In this document: one piece after another, positions 50,856 through 61,271 of the stretch
Layout of the letters: the number at the start of each line of letters is the position of its first letter
Numbering within the stretch: position 1 is the first letter of the stretch
Assembly (NCBI GenBank): GCA_036824005.1
Contig: DAITBA010000020.1
Location: 1 to 64,000 of the forward strand
Direction: 5' to 3'
Length of the DNA: 64,000 nucleotides
Source: DAITBA01 sp036824005
GTDB taxonomy: Bacteria > Pseudomonadota > Gammaproteobacteria > Burkholderiales > Rhodocyclaceae
Notes under the pieces: generated by a model
Databases searched by the model: none
What the model saw: only the letters and a program-made list of their open reading frames with translations
Told to the model about the DNA's origin: nothing
Translations under genes and position numbers: made by a program

Positions 50856-51047
50856 TCATTGGGCCGGGGTGGGTGCCGGCTGCTCCGGCTTTTTTGCCCC
50901 GTCCTTCTGCAACTGCCATACCTCATCGATAATCTTGTCGGCAGCCTTCTCGGCAGCAGCGGCCGGGAAGTAGATGTTGATGGTGACACAGGCGCCGAGC
51001 GCGAGCGCCAGTGCCCCCACGGCAATTCCAGGCGGTTTGATGTTCAT
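50856..51047 (-). CDS. ynbE: YnbE family outer-membrane lipoprotein
   Basis: This lipoprotein of 63 residues has lipobox LGAC (Cys20). It is followed by VTINIYFPAAAAEKAADKIIDEVWQ, the family core, and a Pro/Lys-rich tail. In E. coli YnbE anchors in the outer membrane and completes a beta-groove with YdbH. It lies between ydbH and ydbL with gaps of about 10 bases. Confidence 0.88.
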   Translation of the reverse strand: MNIKPPGIAVGALALALGACVTINIYFPAAAAEKAADKIIDEVWQLQKDGAKKPEQPAPTPAQ

Positions 51048-51059
51048 CGTCTCGACAGC

Positions 51060-53060
51060 CTACTTGATCACCGGTTTGACGTTGCTTTCCGTTATGCGCG
51101 CCAGGCGCGTTACCAGCTCGTTCCAGTCCACACGGCGATTGTAGCCCAGGATGTTGATCGCCGGGATGCCGCCGCCCTTGACGATGACATATCCGGAGCG
51201 ATCCTCCTCGATGCCGCCCATCTGGCAGATTCCCTCGCGCAGCACGCAGCTCACGCCCAGCTTGCTGTAACCGAACTCCTCGAAGAAGCGCAGCACACTG
51301 CGCTGGATCGCCGCCGCGGCGCCGGCCCCGCCGAGCGCCGAAATGTTCTGCACGGCACGCTGGCTGATGCGCTTGGGGTACTCACCCGGGCTGCTGATGA
51401 CCAACGCATCGACATGCTGCGGCCGCCAGCCTGCGAGTTCCAAGTCCTTGAGATAGCCGTCGATGAATCCGGTCATGCTGCCGAAAGAAAAGGTTTCCGT
51501 GAGCTGCCCCAGGTTGATGTTGCGCATCTCGACATCGGCATGCACGCGCGGTACGCGGCCGAAGGGCTCGATGATGCGCAGGTCGGACGCGGCCAGATAG
51601 CCGTCGAAGACCTGGATGATCAACGTACCATCGAGCCGGATGGTTGATTCGCTGTGCGAGACGGTGGGAATGGACGCCGACAATAGCCCAGACATGCGCG
51701 GCAGTCCCAAGGCCGCCGTGAGCCGCGCCATGGACACCGGGTGCAGCGCGCCGCCCACCCGCCAGTTCCATTGATCGCCACGCTTCTCGGCCTGCACGCC
51801 GTCGAGCACCAGTTCGCTGTCGAGCACGGGAATACGCACGCCGGGCAGCGCGACGCTGAACCCGTTCATGGCGATCGGCAGGACGAAAGCCCCGAGCGGA
51901 ATGCGCCCGAAGCTGCCGCCGCCGATGCTCAGATTCCCCTGGGTCGGGGCGTCGCGCCGCCACGGGATGTCGCCGCTGATGCTGCGCGCGGCGAATCGGC
52001 CTCGGCCTTCCGCCAGCGATGCATCGGCGAGTCGGACGTGCAGCGCCTGCAGCAAGCCGCTTTCGACGCGCGCCGAGAGTTGCGCCCGGCCGTCGAAGTC
52101 GTGGTGCGGCAGCCCCCGCTGCGCAAGCAGCGGCGCGATCAGCACCGGCGCCACGCGTTTCAGATCGACTTCGTCGGTTTGCACCGAGAAGCTGCGCATG
52201 GCCATCGCTTCGAGATCGACGCTCACCTCGAAGCCGGCGCGCCCGACGTCGGCAATTTCCGCCCGGCCGTTGGCAACTGAGAGCCTTTTGCCGTCGAGCA
52301 CGCCTTCGGCCGTCACGCGCACGCCGCCCTGGGCAATGTAGAACGGCTGGACATAGGCTTCCCCGCTTTCCCAGTCCAGCGCCGAGCGCCACTGCCAGCG
52401 GGTGGCAGTTTGCTCAGCGTCCAGCACAACCTTGGCCGCGATCTTATCGCCCGCCTGAGTGCCGGCGGGATTGTTGAACGACAACTGCGACAAGCGCAAT
52501 CGCGCGGCAAGACTTGCCCGTTCGCCGCGAGCCGACCAGCGCACCGTGCCCTCGGCAATGCCGGCCGCCTTGTAGGCTGCAAGTTGCGGCAACAACGCCG
52601 CGAGCCGATCAAGACGCACGTTGTCGAACTGCGCCACCACTTGCCGCGCGTCGCGCTGCAGCTCCATGGTCAGCTGTAGTCGCTCTAGCGCGTTCGGCTG
52701 CAGGACGACTTCCAGGCGCCGCTGCGCCGCAACGTAAGCAAAGCGCAGGGGCAGCGCATCGAGCTTGGGCAGCCTCAGCTCGCCGCGGGGACAGGAAACT
52801 TCCCGCGCTGTCCAGCGCAGCACCGGGCACCGCAGCACGACCTGCGACCACTGTCGTGCACCGATGCGCAACGACCCGATGGCAAGTTCCGCGCCGCCCG
52901 CTCCGAGCGAGCCTGCGCTCAGACGCACGTCGCGGGCGGAAAACAGTGGATGGTCGACGTTTGCCAGTGTCAGCCGGACGTCTTGGGCACCGGCATCGGC
53001 AACGATGAAAAATGCCAGCGCGGCAAGCAGTCGGCCCGCCCGCCACGCCCAACGCGGCAT
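51060..53060 (-). CDS. ydbH: YdbH-like AsmA-family intermembrane lipid transport protein
   Basis: This protein of 666 residues is shorter than the E. coli protein of about 880. It has an N-terminal signal anchor (LLAALAFFIVADAGAQ) and a long beta-rich body. The C-terminal family domain carries the GSMTGFIDGYLKDLELAGWRPQHVDALVIS region and the QRAVQNISALGG and GGGIPAINILGYNRRVDWNELVTRL segments. E. coli YdbH, TamB and YhdP move phospholipids to the outer membrane. ynbE and ydbL follow directly, so the set is complete. Confidence 0.88.
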   Translation of the reverse strand: MPRWAWRAGRLLAALAFFIVADAGAQDVRLTLANVDHPLFSARDVRLSAGSLGAGGAELAIGSLRIGARQWSQVVLRCPVLRWTAREVSCPRGELRLPKLDALPLRFAYVAAQRRLEVVLQPNALERLQLTMELQRDARQVVAQFDNVRLDRLAALLPQLAAYKAAGIAEGTVRWSARGERASLAARLRLSQLSFNNPAGTQAGDKIAAKVVLDAEQTATRWQWRSALDWESGEAYVQPFYIAQGGVRVTAEGVLDGKRLSVANGRAEIADVGRAGFEVSVDLEAMAMRSFSVQTDEVDLKRVAPVLIAPLLAQRGLPHHDFDGRAQLSARVESGLLQALHVRLADASLAEGRGRFAARSISGDIPWRRDAPTQGNLSIGGGSFGRIPLGAFVLPIAMNGFSVALPGVRIPVLDSELVLDGVQAEKRGDQWNWRVGGALHPVSMARLTAALGLPRMSGLLSASIPTVSHSESTIRLDGTLIIQVFDGYLAASDLRIIEPFGRVPRVHADVEMRNINLGQLTETFSFGSMTGFIDGYLKDLELAGWRPQHVDALVISSPGEYPKRISQRAVQNISALGGAGAAAAIQRSVLRFFEEFGYSKLGVSCVLREGICQMGGIEEDRSGYVIVKGGGIPAINILGYNRRVDWNELVTRLARITESNVKPVIK

Positions 53061-53076
53061 CGCAGTGCGCGCCGGC

Positions 53077-53976
<900 letters not shown>

Positions 53977-53979
53977 GAC

Positions 53980-54972
53980 TCAGCACTTCAGCATGTGTTG
54001 CACATACTTGGACACACCTTCCGCCACCGTGGCGAAGGGCCGTTCATAGCCCGCCTCGCGCAGCGCCGACAGATCCGCCTGAGTAAAACTCTGGTACTTG
54101 CCCTTGAGCGCATCGGGGAACGGTATGTATTCGATAGCGCCCTGGGCACATAGTTCGCCCAGCGATAGGGCCGGCCCGCCCTGCTCGGCGCGGCAGGCGT
54201 TCACCACGGCCACCGCCACATCGTTGAACGATTGGGCGCGCCCTGTGCCCAGATTGAATATGCCGGAGCTCTGCGGGTGGTCGAGGAAGTGGAGATTGGC
54301 TGCGACGACATCTTCGACGAACACGAAATCGCGTCGCTGCTCGCCGTTGCCATAGCCGCCGCAACCCTCGAAGAGACGAACCCTCCCGTCGGCTTGGTAC
54401 TGGTTGAAGAAGTGGTATGCGACCGAGGCCATCCGTCCCTTGTGCTGCTCGCGCGGCCCGTAGACATTGAAGTAGCGAAAGCCGACGACCTGCGACGACG
54501 CCTCGGCAAGCCGGCGGCGCACGATCTGATCGAACAGGAACTTCGAGTAGCCGTACACGTTCAGCGGCGCCTCGCACTCGCGCGACTCTCGAAAAACGCT
54601 GCCGCCGCCATAGACCGAGGCCGACGAAGCGTACAGATAGGGGACCTCCTGATCGATGCAGTAGTCGAGCAACGCCAGGGAGTAGCGGTAGTTGTTCTCC
54701 ATCATGTACTGGCCGTTGGTTTCCATGGTGTCGGAGCAGGCGCCCTGGTGCAGCACCGCCTCGATGAGGGCGTCGAAGTGGCCACTGTCCAGCCGATCGA
54801 GGAACTCGTGCTTGTCGAGGTAGTCGGCGATCTCGCAGTCGACGATATTTTTGAATTTCTCGGCGCGTGTCAGGTTGTCCACCGCGATGATGTTGGTGAT
54901 GCCCCGCCCGTTGAGCGCCCGCACCAGATTCGAGCCGATGAATCCCGCTGCGCCGGTAACAACGTAGTACAT
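53980..54972 (-). CDS. hldD: ADP-L-glycero-D-manno-heptose-6-epimerase
   Basis: This SDR enzyme of about 330 residues makes ADP-L-glycero-D-manno-heptose for the lipopolysaccharide core. The NADP loop is TGAAGFIGSNLVRAL near residue 7 and the catalytic Tyr/Lys pair is YGYSK near 140. QVVGFRYFNVYGPREQHKGRMASVAYHFFNQ is diagnostic. A 14-codon upstream extension is rejected in favour of the ATG at 54972 (MYYVVTGAAG). It follows the kinase gene of the same pathway after about 105 bases. Confidence 0.95.
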   Translation of the reverse strand: MYYVVTGAAGFIGSNLVRALNGRGITNIIAVDNLTRAEKFKNIVDCEIADYLDKHEFLDRLDSGHFDALIEAVLHQGACSDTMETNGQYMMENNYRYSLALLDYCIDQEVPYLYASSASVYGGGSVFRESRECEAPLNVYGYSKFLFDQIVRRRLAEASSQVVGFRYFNVYGPREQHKGRMASVAYHFFNQYQADGRVRLFEGCGGYGNGEQRRDFVFVEDVVAANLHFLDHPQSSGIFNLGTGRAQSFNDVAVAVVNACRAEQGGPALSLGELCAQGAIEYIPFPDALKGKYQSFTQADLSALREAGYERPFATVAEGVSKYVQHMLKC

Positions 54973-55077
54973 ATGAATTATGGCAGTGAACCAGCAGTCA
55001 CAAGCAACAAGCACGCGCCTTCATCGAATGCCGCGTACCCCCGAAAACGAAGTTCAATCCGCACTGAACGCCGATGA

Positions 55078-56022
55078 CTATCCCACTTCCGTCGCCAACT
55101 CGTCCAGGTGCACCACGGCAGTGCCGAGTTTGCCGACGACGATGCCGGCTGCGCGGTTGGCGATGCGCATGGCATCGGCGACATCGAGGCCGCTGGCCAG
55201 CATCACCGCCAGGGCCGAAATCACCGTATCGCCGGCGCCGCTGACATCGAATACCTCGCGCGCCCGCGCCGGTTCATGCACGACGCCGGCAGACCGGAAG
55301 AGCGTCATGCCTTCCTCGCTGCGCGTGACCAGCAGCGCGTCCAGACCCAATTCGCCAATCAGTCGCTGCGCCTTCGCCGTCAGCTCCGCGTCGGAAGACC
55401 ATTTTCCCACGACCTGACGCAGTTCGGCGCGATTTGGCGTAAGGAGCGTCGCGCCGGCGTAACGGGTGAAATCGTCGCCCTTCGGATCCACCAGAACGGA
55501 CCTGCCGGCCGCACGCGCTAGCCGGATCATCTCGGTGATGTGGGTCAGCCCGCCCTTGCCGTAGTCGGACAGGATGACGACATCGCAGCGCGGCAGCAAC
55601 TGCTCGAATTCTGCCAGCTTGGCGCGCAGTACCTCGTGCGCCGGCCAGTTCTCGAAATCGATACGCAGCAGCTGCTGCTGCCGGCCGACGACGCGCAGTT
55701 TGATCGTCGTGGCCAGCTCCGCATCCTCGTGCAAGCTGGTCTGGATGCCTTCCGCGGCAAGCAAGCGCTCGATAGAGTGCCCTGCCTCGTCGGCACCGAC
55801 CACGGAGAGCAGCATCACCTGGGCACCCAACGAGGCAGCATTGCGGGCGACGTTGGCCGCGCCGCCAAGGCGCTCTTCCGAGCGCTCGACCTTCACCACC
55901 GGCACAGGCGCCTCGGGCGAAATGCGGCTCACCTCGCCGAACCAGTAGCGGTCCAGCATGACATCGCCGACCACGAGCACGCGCGCTTTCGAGGTGTCGG
56001 GCAAACGCAAAACCGCTCCCAC
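55078..56022 (-). CDS. rfaE1: D-glycero-beta-D-manno-heptose-7-phosphate kinase
   Basis: This PfkB-family kinase of 314 residues makes heptose-1,7-bisphosphate for lipopolysaccharide. It has VLVVGDVMLDRYWFGEV, GGAANVARNAASLG and the catalytic SGAGDTVISALA signature near residue 255. It is the HldE N-terminal domain as a separate protein; the nucleotidyltransferase half is not in the window. The true start is a GTG at 56022, just past the ugd stop; the longer frame overlaps ugd by 140 bases and is rejected. Confidence 0.93.
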   Translation of the reverse strand: MGAVLRLPDTSKARVLVVGDVMLDRYWFGEVSRISPEAPVPVVKVERSEERLGGAANVARNAASLGAQVMLLSVVGADEAGHSIERLLAAEGIQTSLHEDAELATTIKLRVVGRQQQLLRIDFENWPAHEVLRAKLAEFEQLLPRCDVVILSDYGKGGLTHITEMIRLARAAGRSVLVDPKGDDFTRYAGATLLTPNRAELRQVVGKWSSDAELTAKAQRLIGELGLDALLVTRSEEGMTLFRSAGVVHEPARAREVFDVSGAGDTVISALAVMLASGLDVADAMRIANRAAGIVVGKLGTAVVHLDELATEVG

Positions 56023-56024
56023 GT

Positions 56025-57347
56025 CTAGCCCCGGCCGATGCCGTAATACTGAAAGCCGGCGCCGCGCACGTGCGCGGGGTCGTAAAGATTGCGGCCATCG
56101 ACTATAACTGGTGACTTGAGCTGGGCCTTGATCGCTTCGAAATCCGGGCTGCGGAATTCCTTCCACTCGGTGGCGATCACCAGGGCATCGGCGCCCGGCA
56201 GCGCCGCCATGGGTACGTCGGCATAGCTCACGCGTGGCTCGTCGCCGTAGATGCGCTTGGCCTCGCTCATCGCCGCCGGGTCATAGGCGCGCACGTGTGC
56301 GCCGCGCTCGAGCAGCTCGGCGATGAGGGCGCGGCTGGGCGCCTCGCGCATGTCATCGGTATTGGGCTTGAAGGCCAGTCCCCACAGGGCAATGCGCCGG
56401 CCGGTCAGGTTCGGGCCGAAGTGGGCGACGAGTTTGCGCGCCAGCACGCGCTTCTGCGATTCGTTTGCGCGTTCCACCGCCTTGAGGATGGACAGTTCCC
56501 CGTCCACCTCGTGGGCGGTGCGGATCAGCGCTTTCACGTCTTTAGGAAAGCAGGAGCCGCCGTAACCGCAGCCCGGGTAGAGGAAGTGATAGCCGATGCG
56601 CGGATCCGAACCGATGCCCTGGCGCACCAGCTCGATGTCGGCGCCGAGCTTCTCGGCCAGATTGGCCATCTCGTTCATGAAGGAGATGCGTGTTGCCAGC
56701 ATGGCATTGGCGGCGTACTTCGTCAGCTCTGCAGAGCGCACGTCCATGACGATCAGGCGCTCGTGGTTGCGCTGAAACGGCGCATAAATCTTGCGCATGA
56801 TATCCGTGGCGCGCGCATCCTCGGCGCCGATGATGATGCGATCCGGACGCATGAAGTCCTCGACCGCCGCGCCTTCCTTGAGAAACTCCGGGTTCGACAC
56901 GACACTGAATTCGGTCCTCAAGCCTCGCTGCGCCAGCTCCTCGGCTACGGTGGCGCGCACCAGATCGGCCGTGCCCACGGGAACCGTGGACTTGTCCACG
57001 ATCAGGCGGTAGCCGTCCATGAGGCGGCCGATGTTGCGCGCCGCCTCCTGCACGTGCTTGAGATCTGCCGAGCCGTCCTCGTCGGGCGGTGTGCCGACGG
57101 CGATGAACTGGACGACGCCATGGCGCACGGCCTGGCCGATGCCGGTGGTGAAATGCAGACGTCCTGCCGCACGGTTGCGTGCCACCATCTCCTGCAGGCC
57201 GGGCTCGTGGATGGGGATTCCGCCTTCATTGAGGATGCGGATCTTTTCCTCGCTCACGTCGAGGCAGAGGACGTCGTTGCCGACCTCTGCCAGACAGGCG
57301 CCGCTTACCAGGCCGACGTAGCCCGTGCCGACGACGGTAATCTTCAT
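56025..57347 (-). CDS. ugd: UDP-glucose 6-dehydrogenase
   Basis: This NAD enzyme oxidises UDP-glucose to UDP-glucuronate in two steps. The 440-residue protein starts MKITVVGTGYVGLVSGACLAEVG, with the catalytic Cys in YGGSCFPKDVKAL near residue 260 and the C-terminal NAD-loop WGLAFKPNTDDMREAPS. The ATG at 57347, four codons into the frame, is chosen for its fit to the family. It could supply UDP-glucuronate for surface polymers, though it is 37 kb from the exopolysaccharide locus. Confidence 0.95.
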   Translation of the reverse strand: MKITVVGTGYVGLVSGACLAEVGNDVLCLDVSEEKIRILNEGGIPIHEPGLQEMVARNRAAGRLHFTTGIGQAVRHGVVQFIAVGTPPDEDGSADLKHVQEAARNIGRLMDGYRLIVDKSTVPVGTADLVRATVAEELAQRGLRTEFSVVSNPEFLKEGAAVEDFMRPDRIIIGAEDARATDIMRKIYAPFQRNHERLIVMDVRSAELTKYAANAMLATRISFMNEMANLAEKLGADIELVRQGIGSDPRIGYHFLYPGCGYGGSCFPKDVKALIRTAHEVDGELSILKAVERANESQKRVLARKLVAHFGPNLTGRRIALWGLAFKPNTDDMREAPSRALIAELLERGAHVRAYDPAAMSEAKRIYGDEPRVSYADVPMAALPGADALVIATEWKEFRSPDFEAIKAQLKSPVIVDGRNLYDPAHVRGAGFQYYGIGRG

Positions 57348-57507
57348 GCAGGCTCCCAAATAGCCGTGAAAGTCGAGTGGTCGCGGATCCGCGGCTGGAC
57401 TGCCCCGTTCGCATCAATGCGCTGCGAGCAAGCATGCCGGGCCCGCACCCGCTGCGAAGCGCCGAGCCTGTCCTTCAGATTTTCCCCCTTGCTCGTCACG
57501 CCACCCA

Positions 57508-58683
57508 TCACGGTGTCAAGTCGTATTCCTCCGTACGCTTCGGAGGATAGGTCTCCCAGCCGCCGCAGGCCGGGCAGCGCCAATAGAACTGGCGCGCCTT
57601 GAAGCCACAGTTGTCGCAGCGATAGCGCGCGACGCGACGCGTGTGGTTGTGGATCAGATTCTTCATCATCTCCAGATCCTGGCGCCGCTCCGGCGGTGCT
57701 GCCAGAAGCTGTGCTTCCAACAGCTTGTCTAGTCCAAGGAGCGTCGGATTGCGCCGCAGTTCGTCGCGCACCAGCTCGTAGGCGGCATCCGCGCCATGCG
57801 CTTCGAGCTGCCACTGAAACACTGCATCGAGCAGATCCAGAGACGGATGATGCTCCAGATAGCCGCTCAGCAACTGCAGCCCCTGCTCGTGCCGATCGAG
57901 TTTCCGGTAGGCCTCCATGAGCCGCCCGGCGACGAGGGCAAGATAGACGGGATTCTGGTGCTCGACCCGCTTCCAGGTGGCGACGGCGGCATCCATATCT
58001 CCCTTGCCCGCCTGCAGGTCGCCGAGGAGAATGGAGGCCCGCACGCACTTGCGGTTGATGGCGAGGGCTTCGTCGAGCAGGCGCCGTGCCTCCTCGGGGC
58101 GGGAGTGAGTGATCTCGCTTGCCGCCATTTCGCAATAGAAGTTGGCGATTTCCTTCTGCCACAGATGGCCGGAGTGATCGGGCAGCTCGCGAGCGATTTC
58201 GATGGCCTTGGCCCACTCCTTTTCCTGCTGGTAGATCTCGAGCAGAAACTTGAGGGCATTCTCGTCCAGCGCCGAGCCGCGCAAGCGACGGAACGCGTCT
58301 TCGGCGCGATCCAGCAATCCCGCTTTGAGATAGTCCTGGCCCAGCGCGTCCAGGGCCTGCAGGCGTTGGTCGTCGCGCAGATCGGCACGATCCACGAGAT
58401 TCTGGTGCATGCGGATGGCACGGTCGGTCTCGCCACGGCGGCGAAACAGATTGCCAAGGGCGAAGTGCAGTTCGATGGTTTGCGGATCCACCTTCACCGC
58501 CTCGATGAAGGCTTCGATCGCCTGGTCCGGCTGTTCATTGAGGAGGAAGTTCAGCCCCTTGAAGTAAGAGCGCGGCAGGGTGCGGGATTCGCGCACGAGA
58601 TGCCGGATGTCGATGCGTGCCGCCACCCACCCAAGGGCAAAGAACAGCGGAATCGCCAGCAGCCACCAGAGCTCGAAGTCCAT
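57508..58683 (-). CDS. lapB: Lipopolysaccharide assembly protein B
   Basis: This membrane-anchored TPR protein of 391 residues is called YciM in E. coli. It tunes LpxC proteolysis by FtsH and so lipopolysaccharide synthesis. The N-terminal helix (WWLLAIPLFFALGWVAARI) is followed by about nine TPR units and a C-terminal rubredoxin-like metal site (CDNCGFKARQFYWRCPACGGW). It starts 12 bases after lapA. The gap to ugd (about 160 bases) holds no gene. Confidence 0.94.
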   Translation of the reverse strand: MDFELWWLLAIPLFFALGWVAARIDIRHLVRESRTLPRSYFKGLNFLLNEQPDQAIEAFIEAVKVDPQTIELHFALGNLFRRRGETDRAIRMHQNLVDRADLRDDQRLQALDALGQDYLKAGLLDRAEDAFRRLRGSALDENALKFLLEIYQQEKEWAKAIEIARELPDHSGHLWQKEIANFYCEMAASEITHSRPEEARRLLDEALAINRKCVRASILLGDLQAGKGDMDAAVATWKRVEHQNPVYLALVAGRLMEAYRKLDRHEQGLQLLSGYLEHHPSLDLLDAVFQWQLEAHGADAAYELVRDELRRNPTLLGLDKLLEAQLLAAPPERRQDLEMMKNLIHNHTRRVARYRCDNCGFKARQFYWRCPACGGWETYPPKRTEEYDLTP

Positions 58684-58695
58684 CCGCGAATCCGG

Positions 58696-58989
58696 TTAGA
58701 GAACGGAATCGCCCACTCTGGGAGCGATGCGCTCGGACATTGCCCCCGTTCGCTCCTGGTCGCGGCGCAATTGCACAAGCTCGTGACGCTGGCGAAACAG
58801 GGTGGTGAGCAGAGCGGTCAATCCGACGGCCGCGCCGGCGGCAAAGCAAATCAGCATCACCATCACCAACGGTACCTGCCAGCTCGCGCCGAGGAACAGG
58901 CGCACCGTGACGACATCGCTGTTCTTGACCGCAATGCCAAGCAGAACGACGAAAACGGCAATGCGCGCCACCCAGATCAAAAATCGCAT
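58696..58989 (-). CDS. lapA: Lipopolysaccharide assembly protein A domain protein
   Basis: This 97-residue membrane protein has two helices (about 3-22 and 42-65) with the LapA pattern NSDVVTVRLFLGASWQVPLVMVMLICFAAGAAVG, and a charged cytoplasmic tail. It is the usual partner of LapB. A terminator separates it from ihfB, so its promoter should lie in 58990-59070. Confidence 0.92.
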   Translation of the reverse strand: MRFLIWVARIAVFVVLLGIAVKNSDVVTVRLFLGASWQVPLVMVMLICFAAGAAVGLTALLTTLFRQRHELVQLRRDQERTGAMSERIAPRVGDSVL

Positions 58990-59070
58990 AGGTCGAAGGA
59001 CGCCGCAAACCGGCGCGAGCGCCGTTCGGCGCCCGGATCACTGAGCAACGAAGCGTCCCGTGCCGGCGAC

Positions 59071-59092
59071 AAAAAAGGCGGCACCTGCCGCC
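59071..59092 (-). terminator. Rho-independent terminator after ihfB
   Basis: A 7-bp GC-rich stem (59077-59083 with 59086-59092, 2-base loop) is followed on the minus strand by six T. It ends the rpsA-ihfB transcript upstream of lapA. Confidence 0.85.
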
Positions 59093-59135
59093 CCGTCGAT
59101 GCCTGCGCTGCCATCGCGCCCCTGGTCCCCCGGTT

Positions 59136-59420
59136 TCAAGGACGCTGGTCGACGCGCTCGCGCAGCTCCTTGCCCGCCTTGAAATGGGGCACGTGCTTTT
59201 CTGGCACGAGCACCTTGTCGCCGGACTTGGGATTGCGCCCGACACGCGGCGGCCGATAGTTGAGCGAGAAGCTGCCGAAACCGCGGATCTCGATGCGATC
59301 GCCGCGCGCCAGGCTTGCGGTCATCGCATCGAGGATCATCTTCACCGCGTAGTCGGCATCCTTCGCCACGAGCTGCGGGAAGCGCAGCGCGAGCTTGTTG
59401 ATGAGCTCCGACTTGGTCAT
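59136..59420 (-). CDS. ihfB: Integration host factor subunit beta
   Basis: This DNA-bending protein of 94 residues has MTKSELINKLALRFPQLVAKDADYAVKMILDAM, and the arm GFGSFSLNYRPPRVGRNPKSGDKV. It follows rpsA by 15 bases, as in E. coli, and pairs with ihfA elsewhere in the window. Confidence 0.96.
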   Translation of the reverse strand: MTKSELINKLALRFPQLVAKDADYAVKMILDAMTASLARGDRIEIRGFGSFSLNYRPPRVGRNPKSGDKVLVPEKHVPHFKAGKELRERVDQRP

Positions 59421-59435
59421 GGAAGGCCTGAGTAA

Positions 59436-61145
59436 CTATTGTTGTGGGTTGCCGAGCTTTGCCTTAAGCAGCGCGCCCAGGTTGGTCGTGCCGCTCGCCG
59501 CGGAGCTCTCGCTCTGCAGCTTCTGCATCGCTTCGTTCTGCTCGGCCTGGTCTTTGGCTTTGATCGACAGGTTAATGCCGCGCGACTTGCGGTCGACGTT
59601 GATGATCATCGCCTCGATGCTGTCGCCTTCCTTGAGCACGTTGCGCAGGTCCTCGACCCGCTCGCGTGCCGCCTCGGATGCCCGCAGATAACCTTCCACC
59701 TCCCCATCCAGCGCGATCACAGCGCCCTTGGCATCCACGCTCTTGACGGTACCCTTGACAACGCTGTTCTTGTCGTGTGTGGCGATGTAGTTGGTGAACG
59801 GATCGCCTTCCAGCTGCTTGATGCCGAGCGAGATGCGCTCGCGCTCGACGTCGATCGCCAGTACCACCGCCTCGATCTCGTCACCCTTCTTGTAGTTGCG
59901 CACGGCCTCTTCGCCCGGCAAGGACCATGACAGATCGGATAAATGCACCAGACCGTCGATGCCGCCCGACAGGCCGATGAACACGCCGAAGTCGGTGATG
60001 GACTTGATCTGGCCGCGCACCTTGTCGCCCTTCTTGTTGTTCATGGCGAAGTCTTCCCACGGGTTGGGCATGCACTGCTTCATGCCCAGGGAAATGCGCC
60101 GCCGATCCTCATCGATCTCGAGAATCATGACCTCGACCTCGTCGCCCAGTTGAACCACCTTGGACGGATGAACGTTCTTGTTCGTCCAGTCCATCTCGGA
60201 GACATGCACCAGACCCTCGATACCCTGCTCGACCTCCACGAAGGCGCCATAGTCGGTAAGGTTGGTGACCTTGCCGAACAGGCGCGTGCCCTGCGGATAG
60301 CGGCGCGAGATGCCGACCCACGGGTCTTCGCCGAGCTGCTTCAGGCCCAGGGAGACGCGGTTCTTCTCCTGGTCGAACTTGAGCACCTTGGCTTCCACTT
60401 CCTGGCCGACCTGCAGCACCTCCGACGGGTGACGCACGCGCCGCCACGCAAGATCGGTAATGTGCAGCAGGCCGTCAATGCCGCCGAGATCGACGAACGC
60501 GCCGTAGTCAGTGATATTTTTGACGATACCCTTGACGACAGTGCCTTCCTTGAGGCTCGCCAGCAGCGCTTCGCGCTCTTCGCCCTGGGTTGCTTCGAGC
60601 ACCGCGCGGCGCGACAGCACGACGTTGTTACGCTTGCGGTCGAGCTTGATGACCTTGAATTCGTATTCCTTGCCCTCGTAGGGTGTGGTGTCCTTGACGG
60701 GGCGTGTGTCCACCAGGGAGCCCGGCAGGAAGGCGCGGATGCCATTTGTCATGACCGTCAGGCCGCCCTTGACCTTGCCGGTAATGACGCCCTTGACCAG
60801 CGTGCCGTCGTTCAGCGCCTTGTCGAGATCGTTCCATGCGGCGATGCGCTTGGCCTTCTCGCGACTCAGGCGCGTTTCGCCGAAGCCGTCCTCCAGCATT
60901 TCGATGGCGACGCTGACATAGTCGCCGGACTTGACCTCGACTTCGCCCCGATCGTTGCGGAACTCCTCCACGGGGATAAAGCTCTCCGACTTCAGCCCGG
61001 CATTGACGACGACGTGATTCTGATCGACGCGCACGACCTCGGCGGTAATCACCTCGCCGGCGCGCATCTCCTGGCGCGACAGGCTTTCTTCGAACAGGGC
61101 GGCAAAACTTTCCTGCAACGGTACAGCGGAAGTAGCAGTGGACAT
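59436..61145 (-). CDS. rpsA: 30S ribosomal protein S1
   Basis: This mRNA-binding ribosomal protein of 569 residues has six S1 (OB-fold) repeats, seen as repeated GTVVKGIVKNITDYGAFVDLGGIDGLLHITDLAWRR-like units from about residue 25 to 550. An upstream extension of 13 codons lacks family support, and the ATG at 61145 (MSTATSAVPLQESFAALFEESL) is used. It lies in the aroA-cmk-rpsA-ihfB string. Confidence 0.97.
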   Translation of the reverse strand: MSTATSAVPLQESFAALFEESLSRQEMRAGEVITAEVVRVDQNHVVVNAGLKSESFIPVEEFRNDRGEVEVKSGDYVSVAIEMLEDGFGETRLSREKAKRIAAWNDLDKALNDGTLVKGVITGKVKGGLTVMTNGIRAFLPGSLVDTRPVKDTTPYEGKEYEFKVIKLDRKRNNVVLSRRAVLEATQGEEREALLASLKEGTVVKGIVKNITDYGAFVDLGGIDGLLHITDLAWRRVRHPSEVLQVGQEVEAKVLKFDQEKNRVSLGLKQLGEDPWVGISRRYPQGTRLFGKVTNLTDYGAFVEVEQGIEGLVHVSEMDWTNKNVHPSKVVQLGDEVEVMILEIDEDRRRISLGMKQCMPNPWEDFAMNNKKGDKVRGQIKSITDFGVFIGLSGGIDGLVHLSDLSWSLPGEEAVRNYKKGDEIEAVVLAIDVERERISLGIKQLEGDPFTNYIATHDKNSVVKGTVKSVDAKGAVIALDGEVEGYLRASEAARERVEDLRNVLKEGDSIEAMIINVDRKSRGINLSIKAKDQAEQNEAMQKLQSESSAASGTTNLGALLKAKLGNPQQ

Positions 61146-61271
61146 AGGTAACCTGGGCCGTATCGCTACGGCATAACGATTCAAACTGCCGCCCTTCCCG
61201 CTCCCGCGACCTTCAGGCAGGCCGCCCCAGCAGCAGAAGTGCGACTCCCATCGCCCGACCGGTATCGGCGG

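Noticed and set aside
57796..59259. Open frame of 487 codons antisense to lapB, lapA and part of ihfB
   Set aside because: It crosses three well-supported genes and a terminator, and has the mixed composition typical of an antisense shadow.
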